DNA from: Oscillospiraceae bacterium
Lineage (GTDB): Bacteria; Bacillota; Clostridia; Oscillospirales; Ruminococcaceae
Direction of reading: 5' to 3'
NCBI GenBank assembly: GCA_017436575.1
Contig: JAFSCU010000049.1
Location: 19,230-83,229, forward strand
Length of the DNA stretch: 64,000 nucleotides
The notes beneath the pieces were generated by a model. It was given only the letters and a program-made list of their open reading frames with translations, was not told where the DNA came from and ran no database searches. Below, piece after piece: positions 42,191-51,442 of the stretch. The number at the start of each line of letters is the position of its first letter. Within the stretch, counting starts at the first letter, position 1. The translations under genes and the position numbers were made by a program.

Positions 42191-43372
42191 TTATTTTGTC
42201 AGGTCAAGGATTTCTGCGCAAACAATTCTTACTTCTTCTTCTGTCAGGTTGGAAGAGCAAGGAATGTTTACAATTTTTCCCACATAGTCTCTGGCATTTG
42301 GCAGAGGCATGCACAGGCTGTTTTTGTATGGTGCCTGGTCTGGGTTCAGCAGCCAGATTGGACGGGACTGGATTTTTCTCTGTGCCAGGCCTTCAATCAT
42401 TTCGTTTCTTGAGATTTTGCAATCGTCCAGATACAGCTGGTGGAACCACATTGATGAACGGATACCAGGTGTGTAATCAATCATTTTCAGGCCGTTTTTG
42501 CCGTCCAGCAGTTCTTTGTAGATAGCAAAGTTTCTGTTTTTTGTTGCCACAAAGTCTTCCAGATGTTCCAGCTGGGCCAGACCCAGTGCTGCAGCAATGT
42601 TGTTCATACGGTAGTTATAACCAACATCTGTGTGGATAAACAGCAGGTTGTCTTCTTTTTTAGCCATATCCTGTGCTTCTTCAGACAGCACAGCCATATT
42701 GTGACGGGAGGCTTCATTATGGCAGATAGCCATACCGCCGCCGCCTGTTGTCATAACTTTGTTGCCGTTGAAAGACAGTGCACCATAGTGACCGATTGTA
42801 CCCAGATGTCTGCCTTTGTAGCGACCTTCTGTTACAAATGTACCTACAGATTCTGTGGCATCTTCCAGCACAAACAGGTTGTATTTTTCAGCAATATCCA
42901 TCAGGCGTTCCATATTTGCCATATTGCCGAAAACATGAACAGGAATCATACCTTTTACATGGGCACCTGTTGTTTTGTTGATAAGTTTGCCGTCAACCAT
43001 TTCGCAATAGTTGTCGATAAAATACTGCACGCTGTCAGGGTCCATACAGAAGTATTTGTCACAGTCAACGAATACAGGTTCACCGCCGCAGAAACGAACA
43101 GGGTTTACCGCAGCAATAAAAGTAAGGGCTGCACAGATAACTTCATCACCAGGGCCAACACCTGCGTCAACCAGTGACAGATGCAGTGCTGCTGTACCGC
43201 TGTTTGTGGCAACAACCATATCTGTGCCCATATATTCAGCCATAGCTTTTTCAAATTTTGGAATCAGTGGGCCTGCTGTGGAAACCCATGTTGATGCAAC
43301 TGCATCACTTACATATTTAACTTCATTGCCTGGAAAGTTAGGCACTGAAAGCGGAATAAATTTTCTTTCCAT
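42191..43372 (-). CDS. legC: PLP-dependent aminotransferase, LegC family
   Basis: A 393-residue DegT/DnrJ/EryC1-type sugar aminotransferase that adds the C4 amino group to a 4-keto-6-deoxy-HexNAc nucleotide. The PLP lysine is Lys205 in ALSFNGNKVMTTGGGG, preceded by the VLEDATESVG aspartate loop (about 169-177). The length and N-terminal PLSVPNFPGNE segment are as in LegC-type proteins, longer than the 370-residue PglE/WecE types because of the extra CEMVDGKLINKTTG segment. ATG start with a GGAGAAA site. Confidence 0.9.
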   Translation of the reverse strand: MERKFIPLSVPNFPGNEVKYVSDAVASTWVSTAGPLIPKFEKAMAEYMGTDMVVATNSGTAALHLSLVDAGVGPGDEVICAALTFIAAVNPVRFCGGEPVFVDCDKYFCMDPDSVQYFIDNYCEMVDGKLINKTTGAHVKGMIPVHVFGNMANMERLMDIAEKYNLFVLEDATESVGTFVTEGRYKGRHLGTIGHYGALSFNGNKVMTTGGGGMAICHNEASRHNMAVLSEEAQDMAKKEDNLLFIHTDVGYNYRMNNIAAALGLAQLEHLEDFVATKNRNFAIYKELLDGKNGLKMIDYTPGIRSSMWFHQLYLDDCKISRNEMIEGLAQRKIQSRPIWLLNPDQAPYKNSLCMPLPNARDYVGKIVNIPCSSNLTEEEVRIVCAEILDLTK

Positions 43373-43452
43373 ATATATTTCTCCTCTGTTTTAATGGGAT
43401 AAAATTCTTTTTATTCTACTATTATACAACTTATTTGTAAATTTTTATATAG

Positions 43453-44067
43453 TTATTCAAAACTTTTTGTAAATAATTCTTGAACAAAACGCAGAATTGC
43501 CGCCAAGAGCAGCGAATATACCACCCACATCATAAGATGATAGGGTGTAACCGCCAGATAATCTGACATACTGTGAGGCGGGTTGATAATAACAGAATCA
43601 AAATCAATCATATTGCCGGCCAGAGTAGTAGGGTCCAGACGGATATCCACCACATAGGTTGCAGGCATATTGCAATGGTAGAGCTGCGGGTTATCCCTGT
43701 CCTGTGATACATACAGCCTTTTCTGTGGTGAGAAACCTTCACCGGGCTGTGTGAAGTAATACAGAATAATATCACCGGGATAAACCAGATAATCGGCTGT
43801 AAAACTGATGCCGGTAAACATTCCGCTGACATTTACCATCATTTTGGGGTCGCCGTCTGTGGTCTGCCACTGACCGTTTTTTTCACGCATACCGTCAAGC
43901 ACAAAGTCCTGCACAGCCATTTGTCTGGTTGTCAGACTGCCGTTTTCACGGGCAGAAATCTCTTTGCCGTAATTCATACAGCCTTTGGCGGCAAAACCCA
44001 GTGCCACTGCTACAAAGGATACCAGCAGAAGTATACTGAAAGGAATATTTTTCACTCTCTTAATCAA
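43453..44067 (-). CDS. Two-pass membrane protein of a duplicated cassette (copy 2, small subunit)
   Basis: A 204-residue protein with an N-terminal membrane segment (about 10-29), an outer beta-rich domain (about 35-172) and a C-terminal membrane segment (about 176-196). Clear paralogue of the protein at 46043-46657: shared RENGSL/RKNGSL, YPGD..LYYF/FPGE..VYYM, KRLYVS/KRIWIT and RLDPTTLAGN/RIDPTMYAGN. Family unknown to me. It overlaps the 648-residue gene by 8 bases, so the pair is translated together and is likely a complex. Confidence 0.72.
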   Translation of the reverse strand: MIKRVKNIPFSILLLVSFVAVALGFAAKGCMNYGKEISARENGSLTTRQMAVQDFVLDGMREKNGQWQTTDGDPKMMVNVSGMFTGISFTADYLVYPGDIILYYFTQPGEGFSPQKRLYVSQDRDNPQLYHCNMPATYVVDIRLDPTTLAGNMIDFDSVIINPPHSMSDYLAVTPYHLMMWVVYSLLLAAILRFVQELFTKSFE

Positions 44068-46006
44068 AGTTTACTGTACCCCCTTTCACCAGTTCAAAAC
44101 GCAGGCTGTCATCGCCATAGATAACCTTATAATAGCCCACTGCCGCGTTGCCGGTTTCGCTGGTGGAAACATCACACAATTCGTCAAAATAAACACAGAA
44201 TTCATGGCTGGTCCAGTCCATAAGCATATGGGTTACACCATAGTCTGTAAATCTGTCATACATTTCTTTTCGCAGCAGCTGTTTTGTTTCTTCTTCGGTT
44301 TCACCTGCAGAAACAAAATCTCGGTTTGGGATAATGTAGTTGTCGCTGAGTTCAAAAGTATAGGTAAACCAGCGCATACCGTCATCCTGACCGGAGTAAA
44401 GCCAGATAACATCCTCTTCGCCCACAGCATCACGGATGTGGTCTGTTTTGGCAGCTATATCACGGCGCACGCCAAAGGAGTTTCCGGCCACACCGGTGAA
44501 AATATTTTCCGGCAGTACATAGAAATTGAACAATACCAACACACAGCAGACAATGCCTGCCATAGCGCCTTTTGCCCAGAATTTTGCACCGTCACGGGCG
44601 ACCATAGCCAGACAGAACAGTGCCATCATAAGCCATGGAATATAGTAAGTGTACATATAGCGGTCATAGCTTACCAGATTGTAAGCTTCGTCCCCTAAAA
44701 TGTAAACATATAACAGCAAATGGAAAATATAGTAGCCAACAAAGCCTACTATTGTAGAAAAAAGCATAGCGGCAGAACGTTTTCTGCCTTTTTTATTTCC
44801 GAATACAAAAGCCAAAACAAACAGTGCCAGGATAAGCAGCACCACATTTCTGCCACTGCCTATCATAGAAACTTTTGCATTGGAAAATGCAGTGAAAAAG
44901 CTGTCCTGAATAAACAGGAATTTTTCGCTTTTAGGGCCTATCAACAGTTCTTTTACACCTGTCAGCAGCATCTGCACAATGCCCATACCGGAAGAGCCGC
45001 CATAGTCGGTGCGGTTTACCGCCAGCACTGTGCCCAGATGATAGCCCCAGCCAAAGTAAGTGCCGCCGATTGTCATCAGCATTACAAAGGCGGCGAAACA
45101 TTTGCCAAAAAAGCCTTTTATTTTAAGAAAGACAAAGTTTTCTCTGGCCACCAGCATATCAAAAAAGATAACAAACAGCGCTATACAGCTCAGTGCCAGG
45201 CCCATATCCTTGGTAAAAGTGAGAAACATCAGCACAGGCAAAACCGGCAGAACAGAGTTTTCATTGCCTTTTTCAGAGAAGAAATGTACCGCCACAGCCC
45301 CGGCAAACACAATTGCCATAGGTATATCGGAATATGCGGTGATATAAACCGGCTTCATATATGTAAGGAAGTCGGAAATTGCAAAGAAAAATGGTGTCAG
45401 AAATGCCAGCAGATATACAAATATGGCACTGTTGGCGCTTTTTCTTTCGTACGCGGCTGTAAATGCGGCAAAACCGGCAAACATAAGCACATCGTAGGCA
45501 AAAAAGCCAACCCATTCTGTAAAGCCTGTGGTACACCACTGGAAAATATAGGACAATACAGGCAGTGCCGGCGGAATAGACTGCCCCAGCATACTGGATG
45601 TGAAATAGGTGTACAGCCGGTCATGGTTTTTAACCAGAAGCTGACTGATGCCCCAGAAAGAAAATTCGTCCCATTCGTGCATAACCGGCTGTGCATAAGC
45701 CAGATAGGCCAGCATCAGCAGACAGGAGGCAACAAACAGTATAACCCCAGGCTGTAAAAAGCCATACAGCTTTTCTTTGATATTCTCACGGTTTTTACAG
45801 ACAGCATAAACTGCAACAGCCACAGCCAGAAACATTGTAATGGTTGTGCCTGTTTTCAGCATATCAAACATACCGAAAACAATCACAATATCAGTAATCG
45901 TAACCAGTGATACAAGAGGTGTCAGTGATGGACGTATATCAGCCAGGATATAAAGTGCAAAAGCAAATGCCAGAACTGCAGCCAGCACAAACAACGGAAT
46001 TATCAT
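44060..46006 (-). CDS. GT-C-like multi-pass membrane protein of a duplicated cassette (copy 2, large subunit)
   Basis: A 648-residue protein with about 12 membrane segments and an outer C-terminal domain. The first long outer loop holds HEWDEFSFWGIS, an acidic motif placed as in GT-C lipid-sugar-dependent glycosyltransferases. A paralogue of the protein at 46654-48603 (shared EWDEFSFWGIS, PPxLxxLxYxFQ, VLPVLMxLTxxKDMGxALSC, GFFGKCFAA, GVKELLxGPxSEKF). It is likely to transfer a sugar outside the membrane or help polymerise or ligate the glycan made by the leg genes; this is inference. Confidence 0.7.
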   Translation of the reverse strand: MIIPLFVLAAVLAFAFALYILADIRPSLTPLVSLVTITDIVIVFGMFDMLKTGTTITMFLAVAVAVYAVCKNRENIKEKLYGFLQPGVILFVASCLLMLAYLAYAQPVMHEWDEFSFWGISQLLVKNHDRLYTYFTSSMLGQSIPPALPVLSYIFQWCTTGFTEWVGFFAYDVLMFAGFAAFTAAYERKSANSAIFVYLLAFLTPFFFAISDFLTYMKPVYITAYSDIPMAIVFAGAVAVHFFSEKGNENSVLPVLPVLMFLTFTKDMGLALSCIALFVIFFDMLVARENFVFLKIKGFFGKCFAAFVMLMTIGGTYFGWGYHLGTVLAVNRTDYGGSSGMGIVQMLLTGVKELLIGPKSEKFLFIQDSFFTAFSNAKVSMIGSGRNVVLLILALFVLAFVFGNKKGRKRSAAMLFSTIVGFVGYYIFHLLLYVYILGDEAYNLVSYDRYMYTYYIPWLMMALFCLAMVARDGAKFWAKGAMAGIVCCVLVLFNFYVLPENIFTGVAGNSFGVRRDIAAKTDHIRDAVGEEDVIWLYSGQDDGMRWFTYTFELSDNYIIPNRDFVSAGETEEETKQLLRKEMYDRFTDYGVTHMLMDWTSHEFCVYFDELCDVSTSETGNAAVGYYKVIYGDDSLRFELVKGGTVNFD

Positions 46007-46042
46007 AAGCGACCTCCTTTCTGTAAAATTTATAAAAATAAT

Positions 46043-46657
46043 TTAATCAATTTCTTTTTTCAGCATTTCCTGCAGGAATTTCAGCACAGAGCTGATGATA
46101 CCTGTATAAACAACAAGGTTGAAAATATCGCCATAGGAAATTTCAAAATATTCGCCGGCTGTTTTTTCTTCATTGAATATAAACTCACCAAAGGTCAGCT
46201 GGTTGCCGGCATACATTGTAGGGTCAATACGCACAGCCACCACATCTTTCATAGATGTGTCTGCAGTGTACCAGCCCATTTCACCCTGTACAGGGGTAAT
46301 CCAGATGCGTTTATGCGGATAGAAACCCGGGTCGCCGGCTTCCATATAATAAACCACCATTTCGCCGGGGAATATGGTGTATTCCATATAGAATTTAAGT
46401 GAGGCAAACTTTGTCACCTCTCTGGTTGCCAGCTGTGCATCCAGGTCGGTGGTGATAAGAACACCGTCACGGTTTTCTATGCCTGACCATTCCATATCTT
46501 CCACTGTCAGCACTTTATACTCCAGACTGCCGTTTTTTCTGGCAGCAGATTCGCTTACCAGGCCAAAGGCACCTTTCAGCAAAAACAGTGCTATCAATGT
46601 AAAAGCTGTCCCCAGGATTATCCGGCGGGAGGAAATGTTTTTGATTTTTTCAATCAT
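46043..46657 (-). CDS. Two-pass membrane protein of a duplicated cassette (copy 1, small subunit)
   Basis: A 204-residue protein, exactly the length of its paralogue at 43453-44067 and with the same layout of membrane segment, outer domain, membrane segment. It overlaps the upstream 649-residue gene by 4 bases. Equal length with well-diverged sequence suggests an old duplication under similar constraint. Confidence 0.72.
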   Translation of the reverse strand: MIEKIKNISSRRIILGTAFTLIALFLLKGAFGLVSESAARKNGSLEYKVLTVEDMEWSGIENRDGVLITTDLDAQLATREVTKFASLKFYMEYTIFPGEMVVYYMEAGDPGFYPHKRIWITPVQGEMGWYTADTSMKDVVAVRIDPTMYAGNQLTFGEFIFNEEKTAGEYFEISYGDIFNLVVYTGIISSVLKFLQEMLKKEID

Positions 46658-48603
46658 TCTACACTGCCCCCTTTCACCAGACTGAAGCTGTACCAGTCAT
46701 TTTCGTAATTTACTTTATAGTAAGCCATACAGTTGTTGCCCACGTTGGATACAGGCCAGTCAACAAACAAATCACCGAAATAATCTTCGATAAACGGACT
46801 GGTTTTGTCCACCATCAGATGAGTAACACCTGCTTTTTTAAATCTTTCATAGAAAGTCTGCTGGTATTTTTCCTTTGTCTGCTGAGGTGTAAGACCTGCC
46901 ACATCAACAGCCAGTTCTTCCACAATTATATTGCCGGCAAATTCGTGGGTGTACACAAACCATCTTTCGCCGTTGTCGCCGCCGCAATGAAGGAATATTA
47001 CATCGTCTTCGCCAATGGCATCTTCGATATATTCCACTTTTTCCTTGATATCCAGACGCAGTGCAAAGGAACGGTCATTGCATTCGATAAAGATATTATC
47101 ATAGCCGGCATATATTGAGAAAATCAGAAAAATTACACCCGTAAAGCCAAACAGGGTACTTTTTGCAAAGAATTTTTTGCCGTCCCTCGCAGCAAGGCAC
47201 ACAGCCATTACTGCAAAGGAAACCCATGCAATGTAATAAGGGTAAATGTACCTGTTGTAGCTGCCCAGTGAGTAGGAAACCCGGTCTTTGAAAATATAAA
47301 CATAAAGGAACAGGTGGAACACATAATATCCCACAAAGCCAACAATACTGGTAATATACATCATAATACTGCGCTTTTTGCCGTTTTTGTCGCCAAAAAT
47401 AACAGCAACCGCAAACAGAGCTGTAACTATGGCAAATATAACCGCACCGCTGCCCAGCATAGAGATTTTTGTGGTGAAAAATGCGTCAATCATCCGGTTT
47501 TTAACAAACACAAATTTTTCTGACTGTGGGCCAAACAGCAGTTCTTTCACACCTGTAATCAGCATTTCCACCTGGCCCATGTTGGTCACACCACCCAGTT
47601 CAAATGGGTTGCGGTTCATAACCTTTACCATATGCATTGACCAGCCCATAAATGAGCCGGCGGCAACGGCCAGCATAGAGGCAGCTGCAAAACATTTGCC
47701 AAAGAAGCCTTTGATTTTAAAGAAAGAAAATTCTTTTTTGCCAATCCACATATCAAAAAATGCTATAAACAGCACAATGCAGGACAGGGCAAAACCCATA
47801 TCCTTGATAAGTGTCAGCAGCATCAGCACAGGCAACACTGGCATAATGTCACGGCTGTTGTTGTCTGTGGCGAAGAAGTAAACCGCCATTGCACCTGCGG
47901 TAACAATGCCCAGAGGCACATCGGCATAGGTGGTGATATAAACAGGTTCCAGATATATAACTTTGGTGTAAAGTTCAAAGATATAAGGGCTGAGGAAACC
48001 GAAAAGATAAACTATAAATGCACTGTTCCAGCTTTTTCTGTCGAAGGCTGCTGTCAGGGCAGAGAAACAGGCAAAGAACATTACATCATAGCCAAAGAAA
48101 CAAATCCATTCGGTAAACTGTGGCACAAACCGCTGGAAGAAATATGCAAGACAGCCCAGTGTAGGCGGTGTGGAATTGCCAATCATACTGGATTTGTAGA
48201 AAGTGTACAGCTGGTCGTGAATTTTCATCAGGTGTTTACTGATACCCCAGAAAGAAAATTCGTCCCATTCGCTCATCAGCGGCTGGCGGTGTGCCAGAAA
48301 TACCAGCATAAGCAGGCTGGAAATAATAAACAGTATCACCCCCGGTGAAAGAAAACTGTTCAGCTTATCTTTCAGGGTCGTTCTGCATTTGTAAACGCCA
48401 ATGGCAAAGGCCGAAAAAGCCAGCACCCATACAACCACCACGCCGGGTTTTAAAAAGTCGTACATTGCCAGCAGCGACAATGAATTTATAAGCACGGCAA
48501 CTGAAACCAGCGGTGTAATGGCAGGCTTCATATCAAAAACAAGATGCAGGGCAAAGGCGAAAATCACAATCGCCATAAAGGAAATAAAGCAGTTAAGCAA
48601 CAA
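46654..48603 (-). CDS. GT-C-like multi-pass membrane protein of a duplicated cassette (copy 1, large subunit)
   Basis: A 649-residue protein with about 12 membrane segments; SEWDEFSFWGIS in the first outer loop and a C-terminal outer domain with HCGGDNGERWFVYTHEFAGN. Paralogue of 44060-46006. It overlaps the upstream DUF2142-type gene by 11 bases and the downstream small partner by 4, so five membrane protein genes form one dense run. Confidence 0.7.
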   Translation of the reverse strand: MLLNCFISFMAIVIFAFALHLVFDMKPAITPLVSVAVLINSLSLLAMYDFLKPGVVVVWVLAFSAFAIGVYKCRTTLKDKLNSFLSPGVILFIISSLLMLVFLAHRQPLMSEWDEFSFWGISKHLMKIHDQLYTFYKSSMIGNSTPPTLGCLAYFFQRFVPQFTEWICFFGYDVMFFACFSALTAAFDRKSWNSAFIVYLFGFLSPYIFELYTKVIYLEPVYITTYADVPLGIVTAGAMAVYFFATDNNSRDIMPVLPVLMLLTLIKDMGFALSCIVLFIAFFDMWIGKKEFSFFKIKGFFGKCFAAASMLAVAAGSFMGWSMHMVKVMNRNPFELGGVTNMGQVEMLITGVKELLFGPQSEKFVFVKNRMIDAFFTTKISMLGSGAVIFAIVTALFAVAVIFGDKNGKKRSIMMYITSIVGFVGYYVFHLFLYVYIFKDRVSYSLGSYNRYIYPYYIAWVSFAVMAVCLAARDGKKFFAKSTLFGFTGVIFLIFSIYAGYDNIFIECNDRSFALRLDIKEKVEYIEDAIGEDDVIFLHCGGDNGERWFVYTHEFAGNIIVEELAVDVAGLTPQQTKEKYQQTFYERFKKAGVTHLMVDKTSPFIEDYFGDLFVDWPVSNVGNNCMAYYKVNYENDWYSFSLVKGGSVE

Positions 48604-50209
48604 ATACCACCGCCCTTTCAGGTAAATAGTAAACGATAAGCATAAGCACAGCTGCTATGACTGTAAACACATAGTTTGTGCAGATGCAGGAATAGTCTGT
48701 GTTTTTAACATTTTCCTTTGTTCTTGTGGAAAAATACTGGCCGATAACCATACATATACCCATAAAGGCAGGGTACATATATCTCATCTGCAAACCGATA
48801 ATCTGTGGCAGTGTAACAGGTGTCCAGGAAAGATACAGCCCTGTCATAACCACACCGTAGGTAAGCAGTGAACAGATAAGGAAAATTACAGTTTTATTTA
48901 TATCTTCCCTGCGGAAAACACCTGCCTGTTTAACACAGGCCAGCAGTACAACCAGCGGTGTGCAATAACTGATGAGAGGCAGGTTTACGTCCATCCATCC
49001 CAGCAGACCGCCGCTGAAAAGGAAGAATGCGTTGTTTTTAAGAGTGTCTGCAAACACCACAATATAACGCAACGGATTTTTAAGAATAAACATAAGCTGG
49101 GCCATTGGCTGTGAGTCTTCAATAGGGCGCTGAATCACACCGTAGTTGGAAAAGGCCTGCACATACAGGGCCATACCCTGATAGATAAGCACAAATACCA
49201 CCAGGCTGAAAGCCAGGTAAACCAGTCGGCTGATGTTTTTATCTTTGATTTTCAGCGCCCATTTTTCCTTTGGCACACAGAAAACCAGTGGGAAGAACAC
49301 CACATAGCTCATTTTACAGGTGGTAAGAACAGCCAGGCACAGGGCAAAAATAACTGCCTTTACATTGTCAAAACTGTCTGACAGCACAGTGGCAAACATC
49401 AGGAACATAAGAGCAAACAGAAAACTGTCACTGTTGCAGGATGCCGCCATAAAAATCATCAGTGGCAGTGACATAAGGGTAAACAATATCACCCTGAACC
49501 TGCCTGCAAATTTCAGGGCAAAATAGGCACACAGACAGAAGAAAACCAGATTGGCAATTCTGTTGGCATAAAAAGCGCCCAGCGCACCAAATCCCACAAG
49601 TTTTGCAATAAAAATACCTGCGGCCCCCGGAATATACGGTATAACCTGGAAAATAAATATTCCCATATTGCCGGCAGTGCCACCGTTTTCCACATCGGCA
49701 AAATAATTCACAAAGCGGTGGTAAACCGTGGCCCCTTCCCTGGCTTTGTAGCCGTTGTTGTATGCCACAGGGAAATGTTTTATCAGCAGATTTACATCAT
49801 CCGGGAACTGATGGTTTTCATCAAACCCCCACTGCCCCTGGGCCATTGTATAGCTGCGCAGGAAATGGGTGTTTTCATCCGGCACCTGATTTGGCGGCGT
49901 AGCATATACAAACACCATACCCAGCACAAACAGCAGCAGACTCATAAACAGAGACATATTTCTGTCTTTAAATCTTGCCGCCCGGCAGAAAGCAGTCCAC
50001 AGGACAATAAAAGCGGCAGAAATAACCAGTGTGCCCTTTATCTGCCCCAGCCATGCAGGAGAATAGATAACACGCAGGTAATATGTGAAGAAAAAAGAAA
50101 ATACAGCCAAAAGCAAACAGCCTATACCGTATACCAGCATAGGCTTTTGTCTGACTGTATCAGATATTTCTTTTATTTTTGTCCAAATATTATTAAATAT
50201 CTTATCCAT
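48593..50209 (-). CDS. DUF2142-family membrane protein
   Basis: A 538-residue multi-pass protein. After the first membrane segments it has ATPPNQVPDENTHFLRSYTMAQGQ, which fits the PPDExxHF motif that marks DUF2142 proteins, membrane proteins often found in O-antigen and wall-polysaccharide clusters and thought to be GT-C-like. It lies 18 bases after legB and overlaps the next gene by 11. The function is inferred from family and context only. Confidence 0.78.
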   Translation of the reverse strand: MDKIFNNIWTKIKEISDTVRQKPMLVYGIGCLLLAVFSFFFTYYLRVIYSPAWLGQIKGTLVISAAFIVLWTAFCRAARFKDRNMSLFMSLLLFVLGMVFVYATPPNQVPDENTHFLRSYTMAQGQWGFDENHQFPDDVNLLIKHFPVAYNNGYKAREGATVYHRFVNYFADVENGGTAGNMGIFIFQVIPYIPGAAGIFIAKLVGFGALGAFYANRIANLVFFCLCAYFALKFAGRFRVILFTLMSLPLMIFMAASCNSDSFLFALMFLMFATVLSDSFDNVKAVIFALCLAVLTTCKMSYVVFFPLVFCVPKEKWALKIKDKNISRLVYLAFSLVVFVLIYQGMALYVQAFSNYGVIQRPIEDSQPMAQLMFILKNPLRYIVVFADTLKNNAFFLFSGGLLGWMDVNLPLISYCTPLVVLLACVKQAGVFRREDINKTVIFLICSLLTYGVVMTGLYLSWTPVTLPQIIGLQMRYMYPAFMGICMVIGQYFSTRTKENVKNTDYSCICTNYVFTVIAAVLMLIVYYLPERAVVFVA

Positions 50210-50227
50210 AAATAACGCCGCCGTTAT

Positions 50228-51214
50228 TTAGATGTTGTAAATATCTGTTTTGTATGAAGACAGGTTGTAACGGAACCATTCAATAGTTTCTGCAATGCCT
50301 TCTTCAAATGTATAGTTTGGTTTCCAGCCTGTCAGTTTATTCAGCTCTTTGGCTGTGCCTAGCAGTCTGTTAACTTCACTCTTTTCAGGGCGCAGACGGT
50401 CTGTGTCTGTAACGATTTTGGCATTTGGATTAATCTGACGGATTAATTCTTCTGCCAGCTGACCGATAGAAATTTCTTTTTCTGTTGCAATGTTCAGTTC
50501 ACGGCCGATAGTATTGTCGTGTTTTGCGATAGTCACAAAGCCGTTGGCTGTGTCTTTTACATAGTTGAAGTCACGGGTAGGTGTAAGTGAACCCAGATGG
50601 ATTTCTTCCTTGCCTGCCAGCAGCTGTGAGATGATTGTAGGGATAACGGCACGGGCTGACTGACGTGGGCCGAATGTATTGAATGGGCGCACGATAGTAA
50701 CAGGTGTGTTGAAAGAGCGGTAGAAGCTTTCAGCAATTCTGTCAGCACCGATTTTTGTTGCAGAGTATGGAGACTGACCCTGGTATGGGTGTTTTTCATC
50801 GATTGGTACATACTGTGCTGTGCCGTAAACTTCACTGGTTGATGTAACCAGAACTCTGCGTGTGTCCAGATCGCGGGCAGCCTGCAGAACATTCAGTGTG
50901 CCTTTGATGTTTGTATCAACATAAGTGTCTGGTGAATGATATGAAAATGGAATAGCAATCAGGGCAGCCAGATGATAAACTGTGTCCATGCCTTTCATTG
51001 CCACGCGCACGCCGTTAGGGTCGCGCACATCGCCCATAATTACATTCAGGGCATTTTTTTCTTCTTTTGAAAATGTATCAATCCAGCCCCATGTGCCAAA
51101 AGAGTTGTAAGCACAGAAAGCTGTAACGTCATAGCCTTCGCGGATAAGCTGCTGTGTCAGGTGAGAGCCGATAAAGCCGTCTGCACCTGTAACAAGTACT
51201 TTTTTATTAGCCAT
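50228..51214 (-). CDS. legB: NAD-dependent nucleotide-HexNAc 4,6-dehydratase, LegB type
   Basis: A 328-residue extended short-chain dehydrogenase: VTGADGFIGSHL NAD-binding motif near the N-terminus, catalytic STSEVYG and YSATK (Tyr and Lys of the YxxxK set), and RPFNTFGPRQS. Probably converts GDP- or UDP-GlcNAc to the 4-keto-6-deoxy sugar, the first committed step of legionaminic acid synthesis. It is the first gene of the long minus-strand run, with a GAGGAT-type site, and so probably sits next to the cluster promoter. Confidence 0.9.
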   Translation of the reverse strand: MANKKVLVTGADGFIGSHLTQQLIREGYDVTAFCAYNSFGTWGWIDTFSKEEKNALNVIMGDVRDPNGVRVAMKGMDTVYHLAALIAIPFSYHSPDTYVDTNIKGTLNVLQAARDLDTRRVLVTSTSEVYGTAQYVPIDEKHPYQGQSPYSATKIGADRIAESFYRSFNTPVTIVRPFNTFGPRQSARAVIPTIISQLLAGKEEIHLGSLTPTRDFNYVKDTANGFVTIAKHDNTIGRELNIATEKEISIGQLAEELIRQINPNAKIVTDTDRLRPEKSEVNRLLGTAKELNKLTGWKPNYTFEEGIAETIEWFRYNLSSYKTDIYNI

Positions 51215-51404
51215 ATATAAATCCTCGCTTGAAAGTTTAGTTCAATTTTTATAAAATTGCATACTTTTAGTTATTATACATTAAATATAAGAAAATTACA
51301 ATAATTATAGTGAAAAGTTAAGATGCGGTTCATAATTTTTGCGCACAGGTTTTCCGTGGCACAAGGTTTTACCTGTTGTAAAAGAGCTTGTTTTTCAGGC
51401 AACT

Positions 51405-51432
51405 AAAAAGGCGGCTGTTGCCGCCTTTTTAG
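51405..51432. terminator. Terminator after the nucleoside hydrolase gene
   Basis: Arms AAAAAGGCGGC (51405-51415) and GCCGCCTTTTT (51420-51430) with a TGTT loop. Confidence 0.82.
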
Positions 51433-51442
51433 CTGTAATATT

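Noticed and set aside
44720-45757. A 345-residue plus-strand frame opposite the GT-C-like gene
   Set aside because: Lys/His/Cys/Gln-rich composition is the mirror of membrane-protein codons; no start site.
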